Shown here: positions 35,004 to 46,655 of the stretch, one piece after another
Numbering within the stretch: the stretch's first letter is position 1
How the letters are laid out: each line of letters starts with the position of its first letter
Source of the DNA: Eutypa lata
Lineage: Eukaryota; Ascomycota; Sordariomycetes; Xylariales; Diatrypaceae
Direction: 5' to 3'
Length of the DNA stretch: 64,000 nt
NCBI GenBank assembly: GCA_022661535.1
Contig: JAKULF010000004.1
Span: 2,790,001-2,854,000 of the forward strand
Made by a program: the position numbers and the translations under genes
The notes under the pieces: generated by a model
Told to the model about the DNA's origin: nothing
The model's database searches: none
Seen by the model: only the letters and a program-made list of their open reading frames with translations

Positions 35004-35858
35004 TCAGTATCTGCTGACAACGCCAGGGAGGGGCCGACCGTACTTGTCGCGCAGGTGAGGAGGCACCCAGCCCTTAAGTTTGAAGTTATTAGGGGCCGCC
35101 GGAGTTGACGAAGGGCCCGCGACGGCCGCTGCGGGCGCGGCGAAGACGAGACCCTCTAGGCCATGGCTGACGACGAGGGCCTCGCTTGTATTCTTCGCCA
35201 CGGGGGCGATCTCCTTCCCGTTGTTCTCGTTCTTGATCTTGTCCTTGTTGCCGGCGCTGATGCCGTACAGGGGCCATTGGCTACTGACAACGCCAGCAGT
35301 GCTAGCTGTGACATCAGTATTGTCGTAGGTGGCAGTGATGGTAGGGGTGGCGAAGGCAGGACATTCCGTCTTGATCTCCTCGGGTTCAGCACCAGCAGCA
35401 GTAGCATGGGCTTTCACCAGGAACTCTTGCGGGAGTTCAAGACAGCCTTGCTCCTCCGTCCAGATGACGTCGTCGTTGGAGATGGTGGCATCACTAGTGA
35501 GGCCGTTTCCGTTGCCAATGCCGTCGCCGATGCCATGGCCACTATGGCTGGCCTGCAGACCGTTCTTCCTCTCACAAACGCCGGGCACCGGCGGCGTCAG
35601 GGGTCGACCAACACCAGCAGCAGCGCCGCCGTCCAGGGGACCGATAATGGTGCCATCGGCGCGGCGCACGTTCAGGAAGGCATACTCCGGGGGAAATACG
35701 GCGATACTACCGGCATAGTTCGGCTGCATGCCCTTGCCTACATCATCGAGGATGGTCTGATACAAGGATTCATCGAGCACCTTGGCTCCGTAGAGGAAGT
35801 GTGCGGACTTGAGGAGCGCGTCTCTGGCGCAGAGGATGTCGTGGATGTTATATGCCAT
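35004..35858 (-). CDS. Uncharacterised protein with C-terminal WVPPHLR motif
   Basis: 284 residues, apparently single exon, ATG at 35858. I do not recognise a named family. The N-terminal region (MAYNIHDILCARDALLKSAH, then YQTILDDV near residue 33) looks helical and folded, followed by EYAFLNVRRADGTI. The middle is Gly/Asn/Ala-rich and probably disordered. The C-terminus ends in KLKGWVPPHLRDKYGRPLPG; a PPHLR element also occurs in the N-termini of DED1/DDX3-type helicases and in other RNA-associated fungal proteins, so a link to mRNA metabolism is conceivable but unproven. It has no signal peptide or membrane span. Coding composition and the preserved tail motif argue that it is real. Confidence 0.65.
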   Translation of the reverse strand: MAYNIHDILCARDALLKSAHFLYGAKVLDESLYQTILDDVGKGMQPNYAGSIAVFPPEYAFLNVRRADGTIIGPLDGGAAAGVGRPLTPPVPGVCERKNGLQASHSGHGIGDGIGNGNGLTSDATISNDDVIWTEEQGCLELPQEFLVKAHATAAGAEPEEIKTECPAFATPTITATYDNTDVTASTAGVVSSQWPLYGISAGNKDKIKNENNGKEIAPVAKNTSEALVVSHGLEGLVFAAPAAAVAGPSSTPAAPNNFKLKGWVPPHLRDKYGRPLPGVVSRY

Positions 35859-35860
35859 GA

Positions 35861-35897
35861 TGGATGGATGGATAGATGGATGGATGGGTGGATGAAT
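35861..35897. repeat. (TGGA)n microsatellite at the start of the VPPHLR-tail gene
   Basis: TGGATGGA-type tetranucleotide run, immediately upstream (on the gene's strand) of the ATG at 35858, so it is probably transcribed in the 5' leader as (TCCA)n. Confidence 0.75.
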
Positions 35898-37259
35898 GGG
35901 AAGGAGGACGGGGGCGTAGGCGTGTGCTTGTTCTTGTTGGATTTAAGTCTGTTGGAAGGATAATGTTGTTAATTTGAGTATTCTGGAAGAATAATGGGTT
36001 GTGTATATTATAAACTTTTGAGAAAAACGCGTTGTTGTGGTTGGAACTTCCCGTTCCGATGAAGGTTAGCGATGTATGTAGTGAGAAGAATGTTGGGCGG
36101 GGAAAAGCTTGAGTGGTTTGGAAAAGACTTCCCTGGTATGTATGTTTACGTCGCGGTTGTTGCTGAGTACGTACTGAACTAATCAATGTTTATTCGGATG
36201 GTGGTTGGGTTGGTGACGTGAAAGTTCTGGTCAAAAGGGGGCGGGTGCTATGAATATGGCGGGTACTTTGAATATTATCTAGCTAAGCCACTTGTTTCTC
36301 TTAACAGACGTTCTATATTATCATAATTATTATTAAAAAACTTGGTGTTAGCAAAAGGCCTTTTGGGTAAGTGACAAAGTGGATGGCTTTTCCCCTATGG
36401 TGTTCATGGTCCTGGGGAATTTATGACGAGGTGGTTATTCGACTTGTATTTAGCTAATTAGATATTTCCGACCTAGGTCACAATGCAGAACCAAGCTTCC
36501 TGGCAATCTGGACGAGACCTGCTAGAACATGACAGTTAGAACAAAATAAACTTCAATTGATATAGATGGCTATTTGTCTACCTATAGACACCATTTCCTG
36601 GTTTAGGTATTATGATATTGCGAATGACTAAACTGTGAGCATTACGAGGAAAGAAAGTACAAAAAAAACAAGTGTACCTGAGGGGGAAGTAATATTGGAA
36701 GTCAAACGCAGACATCAGGTTCAGGTACTCTCATAAGTGCAAAGTAATCACAACATTGAAGTACCTATTCATTGATTGGATAGAAGCCATTAACCTTTGG
36801 TATTATAAAAGCTGAACCACTGCATGAGAAAATATGCCTTTACACCAGAGTAACAAGAGCACATCCATCCTTCCCTTTAATGACCTTCAAAGATGACGGA
36901 TTGTCCCCTAAAAACACTCGATGAAATCTTTATGTGTAGCACCGTTACAAAACCGCCTCCTAAAGGGAGATACCATATAGAGCATGACCATCAAGCTATG
37001 TAGGTGCAAATTAGCATTTGTGTGCAGTGTGCTTCCAAAGATCCTGCCAGTCTCTTCCCTGTCCGCCCTGCTAAGATCCGTCCAGAAGCCACACAGATCA
37101 CCTTGAACATTCTGCCTAAAGCTAGTGAAGAGAGATGCGAACCATGACGAATGTTGTGAAGTGTCGTAGAATTTGTGGTGTCAATTTAGTTGAGATGTAA
37201 GTTGCGTCCTTGGGTGCTTAGAAACGATTTGTTATCTCGTGCTCCTCCACTACTAAGAG
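35898..37259. other. Intergenic
   Basis: Promoter/leader of the 35004-35858 gene at the left and 3' side of the membrane-protein gene at the right. No open frame with domain signal. Confidence 0.4.
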
Positions 37260-37742
37260 TTAGTCATCTATTCCAAGAAAATTAGAGGAACAAAGTAGAT
37301 AGTTGTTATAAGACCTACCACCGTCACGCTGACCATGCTTGTTCCAAGTCCTCCAGTTCATGACAGGATGGGCACGAGGCGGAGGTTCGAACGCAAGGAT
37401 CTTATCATGCTCGATAGTACTGAAGCGCTCGACATCCCGATCATCCTTGGGCAGGGGCGAGGGATGGGCAATGCGCTCCGAGGATTGACCGTCACCCGGA
37501 GCCGTCGAGTCCAAGTTGTTTCTGGCGCGCTTGTTTCGGCGAGCGCGCCAGGCGAAAATGCCGATGAGGGTAAAGACAATAGCAGTAACCACTCCGATGA
37601 TGACACCAACCTCCATCGACGTCGTGCGGTTCTCAGAGCCATTGCCAGCAAGGACTCCTGGACCAGTGCCTCCATCCAAGGGCGGGCCGTTGGTATAGGG
37701 GCCACCTGAGCGAGGTTGAACAACAGTGACGGTAGTCATCAT
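37260..37742 (-). CDS. Small single-pass membrane protein (hypothetical)
   Basis: About 145-160 residues, ATG at 37742 (a second ATG follows directly). The N-terminal 42 residues are Gly/Pro/Thr-rich with possible N-glycosylation at NGS and NRT. One transmembrane helix (about 44-65, EVGVIIGVVTAIVFTLIGIF) is followed at once by a basic stop-transfer (WRARRNKRAR), so the C-terminal 95 residues are predicted cytoplasmic. That tail includes FEPPPRAHPVMNWRTWNKHG. There is no signal peptide, so type III insertion is likely. An optional short intron near the end (donor GTAGGT after the GQRDG codons, acceptor TAG before ATGACTAA) would shorten the C-terminus to DGDD; both versions use the same stop. 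The architecture resembles WSC/mid2-like fungal membrane proteins without their ectodomains, but the family is not assigned. Confidence 0.6.
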   Translation of the reverse strand: MMTTVTVVQPRSGGPYTNGPPLDGGTGPGVLAGNGSENRTTSMEVGVIIGVVTAIVFTLIGIFAWRARRNKRARNNLDSTAPGDGQSSERIAHPSPLPKDDRDVERFSTIEHDKILAFEPPPRAHPVMNWRTWNKHGQRDGGRSYNNYLLCSSNFLGIDD

Positions 37743-40700
37743 CTTGCTTTTGCGCTGTTGGCTTTGCTTTTGGTGATGAAATTGATGTCTGTCGAGGCGT
37801 TTCTACCAAAGTTGCGTTGCGCTTTGTTTTGTTGAAGTGCAGTCAAGAATATTTCGAAAGGGTCCCCGTGACTTGGCGTGCAAAACCTAAGTGGTGGTTG
37901 TAACTTCCCCAGGAATCTAGTTTGCTGTTTACTGTGTCGCAAGAGGAGAGTTGTTAGGCTAAGGTGACCAAGTCGACGATAAATCAGATGGATCAACCAC
38001 GGCGATGCGACAACAGATTGAAAGGGCGTGTTTGAAGGAAGAGAGTGTGGGATTGAATAATCAGATGAATTGAAAGATTTCTATGCAGATTGGGAGCACC
38101 CAGATTGTGTAAGGTTACCTGGGTAAGGTAGGAAGATTGATGGGTGATCGTGTTTATGTGGAAGGGGACGAAGGCAGATAACCGTGCAGGTATGTCGTTA
38201 TCGGTAATGGGTGATGAATAGATAACTACCTAACCCAGGTAATGGCAGAGTGCAGGCAGGCAGGCAGGCAGGCAGGCAGACAGGTAGGTAGTTACATGTA
38301 GGCATGTATGTATGTAGCCTACAAGTTGACGTCATAACAAAGAGTCTACCGGAAAGAAAAGGAAGGAACGATGATAACTTATTAAGTCAAATGTATGTAT
38401 GTAGGTCTGGGTCTGGGTTTGGGTGTGCACACGTGCATGCATCCCTTAGGAGGTAAACTACATGTATGGGTTGAAGGTTGATAACATGGGACGTACCGAT
38501 AACTATACCTAAGGCGAAAAAGAACCTTTGTAGTTAATTGCCTAGATGAACACTCTAGATAACGTTGGAAGGAGTTAAGATTATAATCTTTATGATATTT
38601 TCAAATAAATAGAAGAAGCTTTTACTACCTAATGTTAGATAGTAGGTAGGTATCAAGTTAATATTATACAGAGCACTCCCTGGCTTTGGTTGGAACAAGG
38701 TAGGTCGGTTGTAAGTAATAATGTTTACTATACAACCACCAGGCTTGTTATTCTTTGGAGATTTCTCTTCTGTCTGGTGACTGCTGCTGATACTGATATA
38801 CTGAAGTCAAATGAATCAGGGGGATAGTTACCAAGGAGATGGGGAAAACGAAGAATTAAGCAGGAGAGGTTGAGAAAAATAAGCGCAGGCGCAGAGGACC
38901 GAAGGACCGGTTAATGTCTGATTGGGGCTCTCCCATCCATCTTGATGTGATTGGTTTATTTTAGAAACATGAGCCCGAAATGGAAGTGTTCTTCTTGCCA
39001 GTCCTGTGGAACGACCATCTCCACTGCTCGTCAAATCAACCAATTTTTTAGCCATTCCAGTAACGAGACCCTCGGCTCCTTGCATGACTTTCTGTGTGAG
39101 GCCGTTTTGGTAACAAGCAACTAACTGCTGCTCATTATCCATCATCGTTTCCCGGCAAGCGGGTCGAAATGAGAGGCTGTTGGTAGACGGGGTAGGTAAC
39201 CGGCATTTGCGGGATTGGCTTTGCTTAATCTGGTTCGACCTCAGCTCGTAGTACAGGTGCAATATGAGGTGGAAATGTCGAAACTCTACTCTTCACCCGC
39301 ACTACCCAGGGGAATCCTCCCTATTTGTATGGCCGAAGGCAGAGATAACTCTCGTATCACCATGATCTGGCGTTAACTACAGTGGGGTAAGCCATTGTGT
39401 GCCAACGCTGCTGAACCGGGTTGAGACCAGATTTTGTTTGCTATTGTCTCGGGCGAGCACGGCTCTCGAAACCAATTCCATCCGTCTACTTCGGTCAATA
39501 TTCATCGAGTTCATGTCGCCATGCTACTGATTATATGGACGCAATGGATAATACAGATCATACTTTGGGACGAATAATTGTTCCACGTCTAGGCTAAATG
39601 CCACCTCGGCCGGAGCCGCGAACTAACAATACCGGGGTAAACGGGGAGACAAGGGGTATTATGGCCATAGGTGTCACGCAATAGTGGCAGCAAACAAGCT
39701 AAAATGGATTTGATGGAGACCATTCACAAGGTAGACTAGGTACTCCTAGCTTGGAAAGTTACGGTAGACAAGTCGGTCACCAGCACACTTTGTGTTAGGT
39801 GAAGGCATTCGCCGGTACAAATCAACGTGTCACTTAGACCAAGTGAGCGAGATGGGATCCGTGTTGTAACACAGAACTATCCCTAGGCCGTTGCCATTTC
39901 TATGCACATAAGGCTCAAATTCCTAAGGTCTAAGGTCGTCCTCCAACGTACTTCATACTATTAACGTTCCAAATGCCACTGAGATATATATCATCTACCA
40001 GTTTCGGAATATTGGGGCCAAAATAAGTCTTCGGTACTACCTGATCTAACGAGCGCCCTCGAACCGTTAGGAAGACAGAATGTTCCATACAGTTAAAAGC
40101 TACAGCCGCGCCCGACAGTCTTCATTACGATGAAGATGCCCTAGAGTTGTTTGACTGTCAAACACTGCGTGAAGCATGTCATATGTTACCGTCCAACACC
40201 ACGACTATGACGGTCCCAACCTACTGATGTTATCTTGCGGCTGGTGATCTCATATTTGGCTTTAGAGTATAGCCATCCTAGTGGTATGGGAATATAGCAT
40301 AAAAGAGGACGAAAACGGCCCGGACGGTGTACCTTCTCGTTGGTCCCTGAAAATAGGGTAAGTAGATGTTCGGATATATCGTCAAGACCTTGACAATCCT
40401 ACCCCTGAAATCATTACAGATCCAAGCGAGCAGCTTAGCATCACACGATCCAGCTCCCCGGTATACGGCCATAGGTATATGGCACAAAACAAGGTTGTAA
40501 TTGGATCAATTCTTAGATCAACAACCCGTGAGACACAACACAGATGACTCGTTTCTGTAGATTCGGGCAGTCCTAACACAGAAGATATCGAACTAGAAAT
40601 AAGTATAAAAAGTATTTAGGGTCTCTCATCACCTCTATAGTAGATCAATATCGTTATATAATCGTGTCTTCTTACACTGCAAATTTCTTATATAGAAGGC

Positions 40701-41658
40701 AATAGCGCTTGGCGCTCTCATGAAAGCCAACGTATAGGGAGGTGCTGGCATATAGTGACTAAGGGTCAAGCACATTATGCAATGACCTATTATAATGATA
40801 ATTTTATGAAGCTAGATGTTAATAGCTCTCTCCCTGGAACTGTGTACTCTTCATACATAGCATGAAAATCGACTTAGTCCAATCTATATTACAAGAGATG
40901 ATGAAAGGCAAACTACGGGTAGAGGCCAAGCTTTACGGACACGTATCTTATTTGAAAGTAAATATACATTCCCGCCACGTCCAAGCACATATTTACCAAA
41001 AACCATAATATAGGCTCCAATGTATCCGATATGTAAGCGCCTGCGAACCATGGGGGTGGCGGGCATCTCCGCCTGCGTGGAAAAATACCCAAACCCAGCC
41101 ACCAGGACCAAGGTACCGCCGATAGATGAATAGGAAGACGTCGACCCAACCCATCGGGATACCTAATCCTCAAGGTGACTTGAGTGGCACTTACTCCGAC
41201 TTCGGCTCGCGTTGGATCTTAGGTAGGTACATATAGGTAACGGCGATTTAAGGTTCACAACGCTCTCCAACTCTTAGCTCTACGTGCGGAATTATGGACA
41301 AAAAGCCCGAAGCCTTTGGTTTTGTTTCTTTCTTTCTTTCTTTTAACGTTTCATGATAGCCCTTTAGCCTAACTACCCAAATGCAATACCGCAGTGAGAC
41401 CGAATATAAAATAAAATAAAAAGTAACCCCAGAATAAACCTCTCGTGCCATGTGCAGTTACCTATGCATTTCCCCATATTCCAATGCCGTGTCCTAATAA
41501 GCCCATGTATGCACATGCATAATAAATATACCAAATACCGGGCCCCTTCTAATTCCACATGCAACCTAGACTAATAACTATGCAAAGCAAGCAAGCCCCA
41601 ATGCGGCTCCGGCGTAAACTGAGAGTAAGTTACTTAGGGAAAAAACTTCATAACATAA
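37743..41658. other. About 3.9-kb gene-poor interval
   Basis: AT-rich. It has an AGGC-type microsatellite (38252-38290) and TAGGTA words. A 144-codon minus-strand open frame (38828-39262, first ATG giving 105 codons) and others up to 86 codons show no known domain. I see no supportable gene. Confidence 0.45.
38252..38290. repeat. (AGGC)n microsatellite followed by AGGT units
   Basis: Seven to eight GCAG/AGGC tetramers run into AGGTAGGT. Simple tandem repeat in an intergenic region. Confidence 0.8.
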
Positions 41659-43578
41659 TTAAGCATATCTCTGCTGAACCGGACGTCGAAGGAAGCGTCC
41701 TTTACTCCTCGAGGCTGCGGCCGCGGCAGGCGGTGGGATGCCGATATCGTCGGCGCTGTCATTTGCCGCAGCAGGAGGGGATGTCTTCGAAAAGACACCC
41801 CGCAGAGATTGGGGAATCATCCCCATCGCCATCCGCGTCCTCCCCGTCGACGGCTCGTGATGTGGCGGCATCGGATACACCACTGGAGCGACCCGATCGC
41901 CGGAACTCTCGTCGCCCGCCAGGCCCTTCCCCTTTTCCTCCGTTGTGTATTTCCCCCCGGCCGCCATCTCCGCGAAGACGGCGCCCGACGCGAGACCGGT
42001 CACGGACGACCGGAAACTAGTCCAGTTCTCCTTAGTCGACTTCTCCTCGTCGGCGAGCAGGAAGACGAGGCCGGACAGCAGCCCGGACAGCACGATGAGG
42101 GTGCAGATGGCGGCACCGGCCGTGTCCCCCTTCCCGATGGAGCCGAGGCCGCTGGCGCGGGCGTCGTCCGAGCCGGCGGCGTCGCTCCCCGCGTCCGAGT
42201 CCCCCGTGCTGGTCCCGCCGGTGCTGTTGGTAACAGGCGCCTTGGCTTCCTGGATCATGTTGCCGAGGACGACCTCCATGGCGCCCATCTGCTGGCCGAC
42301 GCCCGTGGTGCCGTCCCAGGCGCCGCTGTTGTTCGCCCACTTGAAGCCGCACATGCGCCCGTTGTCGCCGCCCGTGCACTGCGCGACCGCGGCCGCGGCC
42401 GAGTTCCGCAGCAGCGTCTTGACGCGGTCGTACGTCCACGGCGCCCACTTGGTCGTCGCGGCCATCCACCGGCTCAGGAACGCCTTGAACGAGAGCTGGT
42501 CCGTGTCGCAGAGGTTGACCGACTCGCACGCCACCTCGACCATCACCTTGTCCGCCGTGCTGTCCCCGTAGAAGAATATGTTCTCCGTGGCGTTGAGGAG
42601 CCCGTCGACGTGCCCGCGCCACGTCGCGCTGTCGTCGCTCGACTGGTCCGCCGAGTCGTAGTACTCGTACATGGCCGCGGCGCCGAGGAGGAACGCGCCG
42701 ACGTTGTACGAGAACTCGTATTCGGTGATGGTCTTGCAGCCGTCGTCAGTGTGCGCGCCGTCGTAGATCCGGTACGTGTCGGTTATGAATTTCACGTCCA
42801 TCATCCAGTCCCAGGTCTTGACGGCCCAGTCCGCGTACGTGGTGTTACCGGTGTACAGCGCCAGGCGCGCCGCGATGTTGAAGAAACAGGCCTGCGAGAT
42901 GGAGTTCTTGTAGTTGTAGCCGTTGTTCCAGGTGAAGATCTGCCACCGCAGCCCGCCGTTGCAGTTCGCCGTGTCCCACCTGGCCGCCTGCGTGTTGAAG
43001 ACGGCCTGGGCGAGCGCCAGCCACCCTGGTTCGTCTTCCGGGGGGTTCGGGAACCCGACTTCAGCCGCCGTCATAACCGCCATGCCCCAGAATCCTTGAT
43101 CGTCGTTCCCTTCTGTAAGCGACTGGTTGGGCGGCATGTAGTCGTTGTAAGGTCCGACTTGAAACTGGAGCCCTTCCATCGTGAGGTCATTATAAGTCGA
43201 ATCCCCGGTGTAATACCAATAATCAACCAATGCACCTAACATTGCTCCTCCTTCCCACCCTGCAAAGACTTGTAAGCAAAGAACCCTAGTTTGTTTGTGT
43301 GGCAAGGACTTACAGTAATATGGGTTTGGCAACAGACCAGGAATACCTCCGGGATCATCTCCCGTATAGAATGTTAGGAGATCCTCTGTGAGTTGGCTGG
43401 CGACATCTTTTATAGAGTCTAGTCGTGTGTTAGGCTATGAGCATTCTAGCAGACAGACCATAAAAACATCGTGGAACCCACCTTCTGAATCGAGGTCCAA
43501 ATCGTAAGCATATCCTAGATGACTACCCAGCAAGAGCGAGGCTGTAAGGGATAATGCATGGTGTCGTTGAAGCAGCAT
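41659..43578 (-). CDS. GH76 mannan endo-1,6-alpha-mannosidase, DFG5/DCW1-like, membrane-anchored
   Basis: Cell-surface enzyme family acting on alpha-1,6-mannan, needed to cross-link GPI-proteins into the wall. Exons 43578-43482, 43418-43314 and 43259-41659 (minus strand) give 600 residues. A signal peptide (MLLQRHHALSLTASLLLG) starts the protein. Then come YYWWEGGAMLGALVDYWYYT and the catalytic DD pair in EGNDDQGFWGMAVMTA (about D120-D121), followed by NYKNSISQACFFNIAARLAL, all GH76 hallmarks. A Ser/Gly-rich stalk precedes a membrane helix (AAICTLIVLSGLLSGLVFLL, about 455-475). A tail of about 125 residues follows and is predicted cytoplasmic. Yeast Dfg5/Dcw1 are GPI-anchored, so the helix plus long tail is a different anchoring mode. 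High GC in exon 3 produces a long spurious antisense frame. Family call is firm. Confidence 0.9.
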
Positions 43579-45341
43579 AGTAGCAGCCCACCGCTAGAAG
43601 AGTGATCGAGGAGCAATAAGCTAGAGCCAAAAAGGGGGGATGTCAAGAAGTTTTATAGCCAACAAAACATCGCGATATTCCAGTCCACCAGCCAGTTCAG
43701 TTCGATATTGCTGGTTTTCAAGAACGAGGGGATCCGAACAGAATATGGAGCCTATGTACCAACTCGGTGGTCGGATAGTCAAGGATGATAATTCCCGATT
43801 CGTAATGTAAATGCCTCCTGGGAGGAACAACGTATATTATCAAGAAGGTACGATGCAAAGTGAATGTTTTTCGTCCCTTCTACCTGCTACTCAGCCCTTA
43901 GTGATTGTAGTGGAAAGTGTAATCGATCTAGAATCAGGAGAATCCATAGGATTGTTTGCCTTGTGATGGGCAAAGGGGGAAATGTGAGAGGTTTACGGTG
44001 GCTGACGCGTTTCGACGTCCTTCTACGTCGTCAGAACTTAAGGGGAAGTTTTCAATGGGAAAAAATAACTACGAACTCAAAAACCAAACTTGGAGGGAAG
44101 GAGATCCGACGAACGCTGATCAACCCATAACTATGTATAGCTTAAAGTGTTAGGCTTACGAAGTCCAGACGGTGGCCGAGATAGCCTTTTAGTTGCATCC
44201 CTAGTAGCCATGAATACGAATGGAATAGGGCAGGTAGGTAAGGTGTGGGTAGTTGTCGACAAGGATTGGGTCCGATTCTTTACTGCACACGTTGTGTTGG
44301 TTGAGCTAATGATGACAATATTGGTAGGGGGTAGCAGTTTAGAGGCGGGGAACTCGAATGATGAACGCGCCGCATGACATCAACGGATTTGCGAAGTTAG
44401 TAAAAGCTTCGCCTGTTTCTAACTAATTATCGGCCCGGGTCGATTCAACAGTTCAACTGGCGGATCGTATGTAGGATTGCATATTTATAGCAGACGGTAG
44501 ACCTAATAAACCACGTAACTGGGTGTAGGTACGTTCTCTGGTTTTCAAACTTGTTGTTCATCATATACAAACCTCCACCAACGTAGACTACATAATGTAC
44601 ATATGTAAAGGCTTATTCAGAGGTTAAGAGAAACTAGAGATGGTTGGTTACGCCGTAGCCTGATTTAAAAACGGCCACTAACTTGAGTTTCCAAAATCCT
44701 AACTAACGTTAAAGCCGCCCGAGAAAGCCGAGCAAGCGAGAGAGTGAGAGAGAGTTCAATGTGTGTGTGTGACGTACACTCCGTATACGCAATGCGATTG
44801 GAAATAAGTCAATAGAGAACAACGGGTCGAGTTGCATATAACTGGCACTGTCCAAAACATTGCGACATGTCGATCTACTCCCTTAATTCTTACATTCTTG
44901 TTCTCTTTTCCCATATTTTTGTTGTTGTTAATTTCATGTGTCAGTGTGCATCGCTTTTCGGTGCCTGGATCGATCAATTAACTTTATAAGCGGCGCCCAT
45001 GTCAGACGTCAAAAAAGTTATTTTTAAGGCTGGCCAAGAAATATCGGAGTGGATGCATCCAGTCCAGTAGGTTATGTATTTATTAACTACTGGATCCAAC
45101 ACTACATCCTCGTTTTCCTGGTTCTACGTCGAATTATATAAATTTTCAACCAAGTTCTACGTACGAGGATCCAATGGGTCTCTTGCCGGTTGATTTTGAG
45201 GTGTAGGGTTTCATGAACGAATGTATCAATCATATCAATGTTCGTTCTTCGACTAATTTGTAGTTGTTCTTGAACAGAAGAAGCTTTCATGTACCCCACA
45301 AAATCAAGGTGGTGGGGTCAGTCGGAAAGACCAGCCGAGCA

Positions 45342-45378
45342 CTGGCTGGCTGGGCGGGCTGGCTGGGCGGGCTGGCTG
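45342..45378. repeat. GGCTGGCTGGGC minisatellite
   Basis: Three or so units of GGCTGGGCGGGCT, GC-rich against an AT-rich background. Confidence 0.75.
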
Positions 45379-45633
45379 CATCTGAATTGCTTCATATGTT
45401 TATTAAGCTGAACTGCAATATCGAACCCCTTCAAGTGCCAAAGGCCTTCTGCAGCATTGAATATGAATTTTGCCCATATTGACAGCAGTATCACCGGACG
45501 ATCAGCCTTAAAACGAAGGCCTACCAAGTTTGCCGGGCAATCTAACAATACGAAAGTTTAATCGATGAATTATTTCCGGCGCTATGCCATTTTCATGAAA
45601 CTGCCCATTAACTACTTCGTGCTACCCAAAAAA

Positions 45634-45657
45634 CAGAAGACAGAAGACAGAAGACAA
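45634..45657. repeat. CAGAAGA tandem, three copies
   Basis: ACAGAAGA x3, read directly. Confidence 0.7.
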
Positions 45658-46655
45658 ACAATTCACTGTAGTTAATGTTTGCTTTGTTCATACTTCCTGA
45701 AGTGCATGATAATTCACATGTATATCCTCGAATATATATATGTAGTTATCGCCAAAGCTTAATGGTAATTTGAAGGGAGCCAAATAGTACAAGTATGAAG
45801 TCAGTGGGCTAGTGAGGCAGCTCGGAATCATTCTCACCATCTTCCAATCAATGCTATGAGTCGGACGTCGTAAGCTGCACCGCCACGCAATAATGAGAAC
45901 ATGTTGTCGTGGCGGATGGTGGCTGGCAATCTTCGATGGCGTGGCACGACTGCTTCTAGGCGAATACGAAGCGACCTACTAATTGAAACTCTTTAGCATT
46001 ACAGTTGCTACCTAGAGCTGGTAAATAGCATTACCTTCACATACTACGTATCTACCTGTATGTCGAACAGAAGAGTTAAGTCGTAGGTATTTTTATTAGT
46101 TAGTTGATGGAGAGCAGTGTAAAGGAACAAACGAAATGGAGAACAAGTTAGAATCGGGTTATTACTATTGAAAGAATAGAATGTGAAGAATACTTGTCCA
46201 TGTGTTGTGTCAGCAGAGAGACAAAGAGAATCTCGTGATTTGACTTGATTTGATTTAATCCGTACTTTGTAGATGTAGCCTATTCCATTTTCTTATCCGG
46301 AGAATAGGTTACTATATAAGTACCGAACAATGATTTGTGGCTGGGAGGTGACGCAGCCCAGCCATATTTAGCTACTTACAAGGTACTTTCTAGCCAAGCC
46401 AACCGGTCCCCTTCCACTTCTAAAACCCAAGCGTCTCAGGACAACGATCCAGCAACCTACCAAACCTGAAGTTCTCCCTCCAACCTTTAACCATTCCTGC
46501 TTTTCCCCCATCCTCCACAAAACCAACGTCGATTCCCATTCATTACATACACTAAGCGTCATTACATCCATCCATCACCTAAACAGTTTCGCATCGCGAT
46601 TTTATTCAAGACAAGATTCCGTAGACGTTAACGTACCATAAACACGCCCGCCATC

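Larger units (their letters stand above)
43579..46655. other. Intergenic, about 3 kb
   Basis: Shared 5' region of the divergent GH76 (-) and synaptobrevin (+) genes. It contains a GGCTGGGCGGGCT minisatellite (45342-45378) and a CAGAAGA tandem (45634-45657). Open frames are under 90 codons and unrecognised. The stretch before 46656 is pyrimidine-rich, like a promoter/leader. Confidence 0.45.

Noticed and set aside
35163..35963. 266-codon plus-strand open frame
   Set aside because: Antisense to the WVPPHLR-tail gene. Which strand is real is not beyond doubt, but the minus-strand protein has a proper ATG, an ordered N-domain and a recognisable tail motif.
39225..39245. GGTTCGACCTC resembling a tRNA B box
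   Set aside because: No A box at suitable distance and no cloverleaf can be drawn.
38828..39262. 144-codon minus-strand open frame
   Set aside because: Starts with TTG; the first ATG leaves about 105 codons with no domain and no splice-site support. Kept as possible but not called.
41809..43239. 476-codon open frame on the + strand
   Set aside because: Antisense to the GH76 gene. Its Arg/Val/His/Asp-rich composition reflects the GC-rich third positions of the real gene; no domain.
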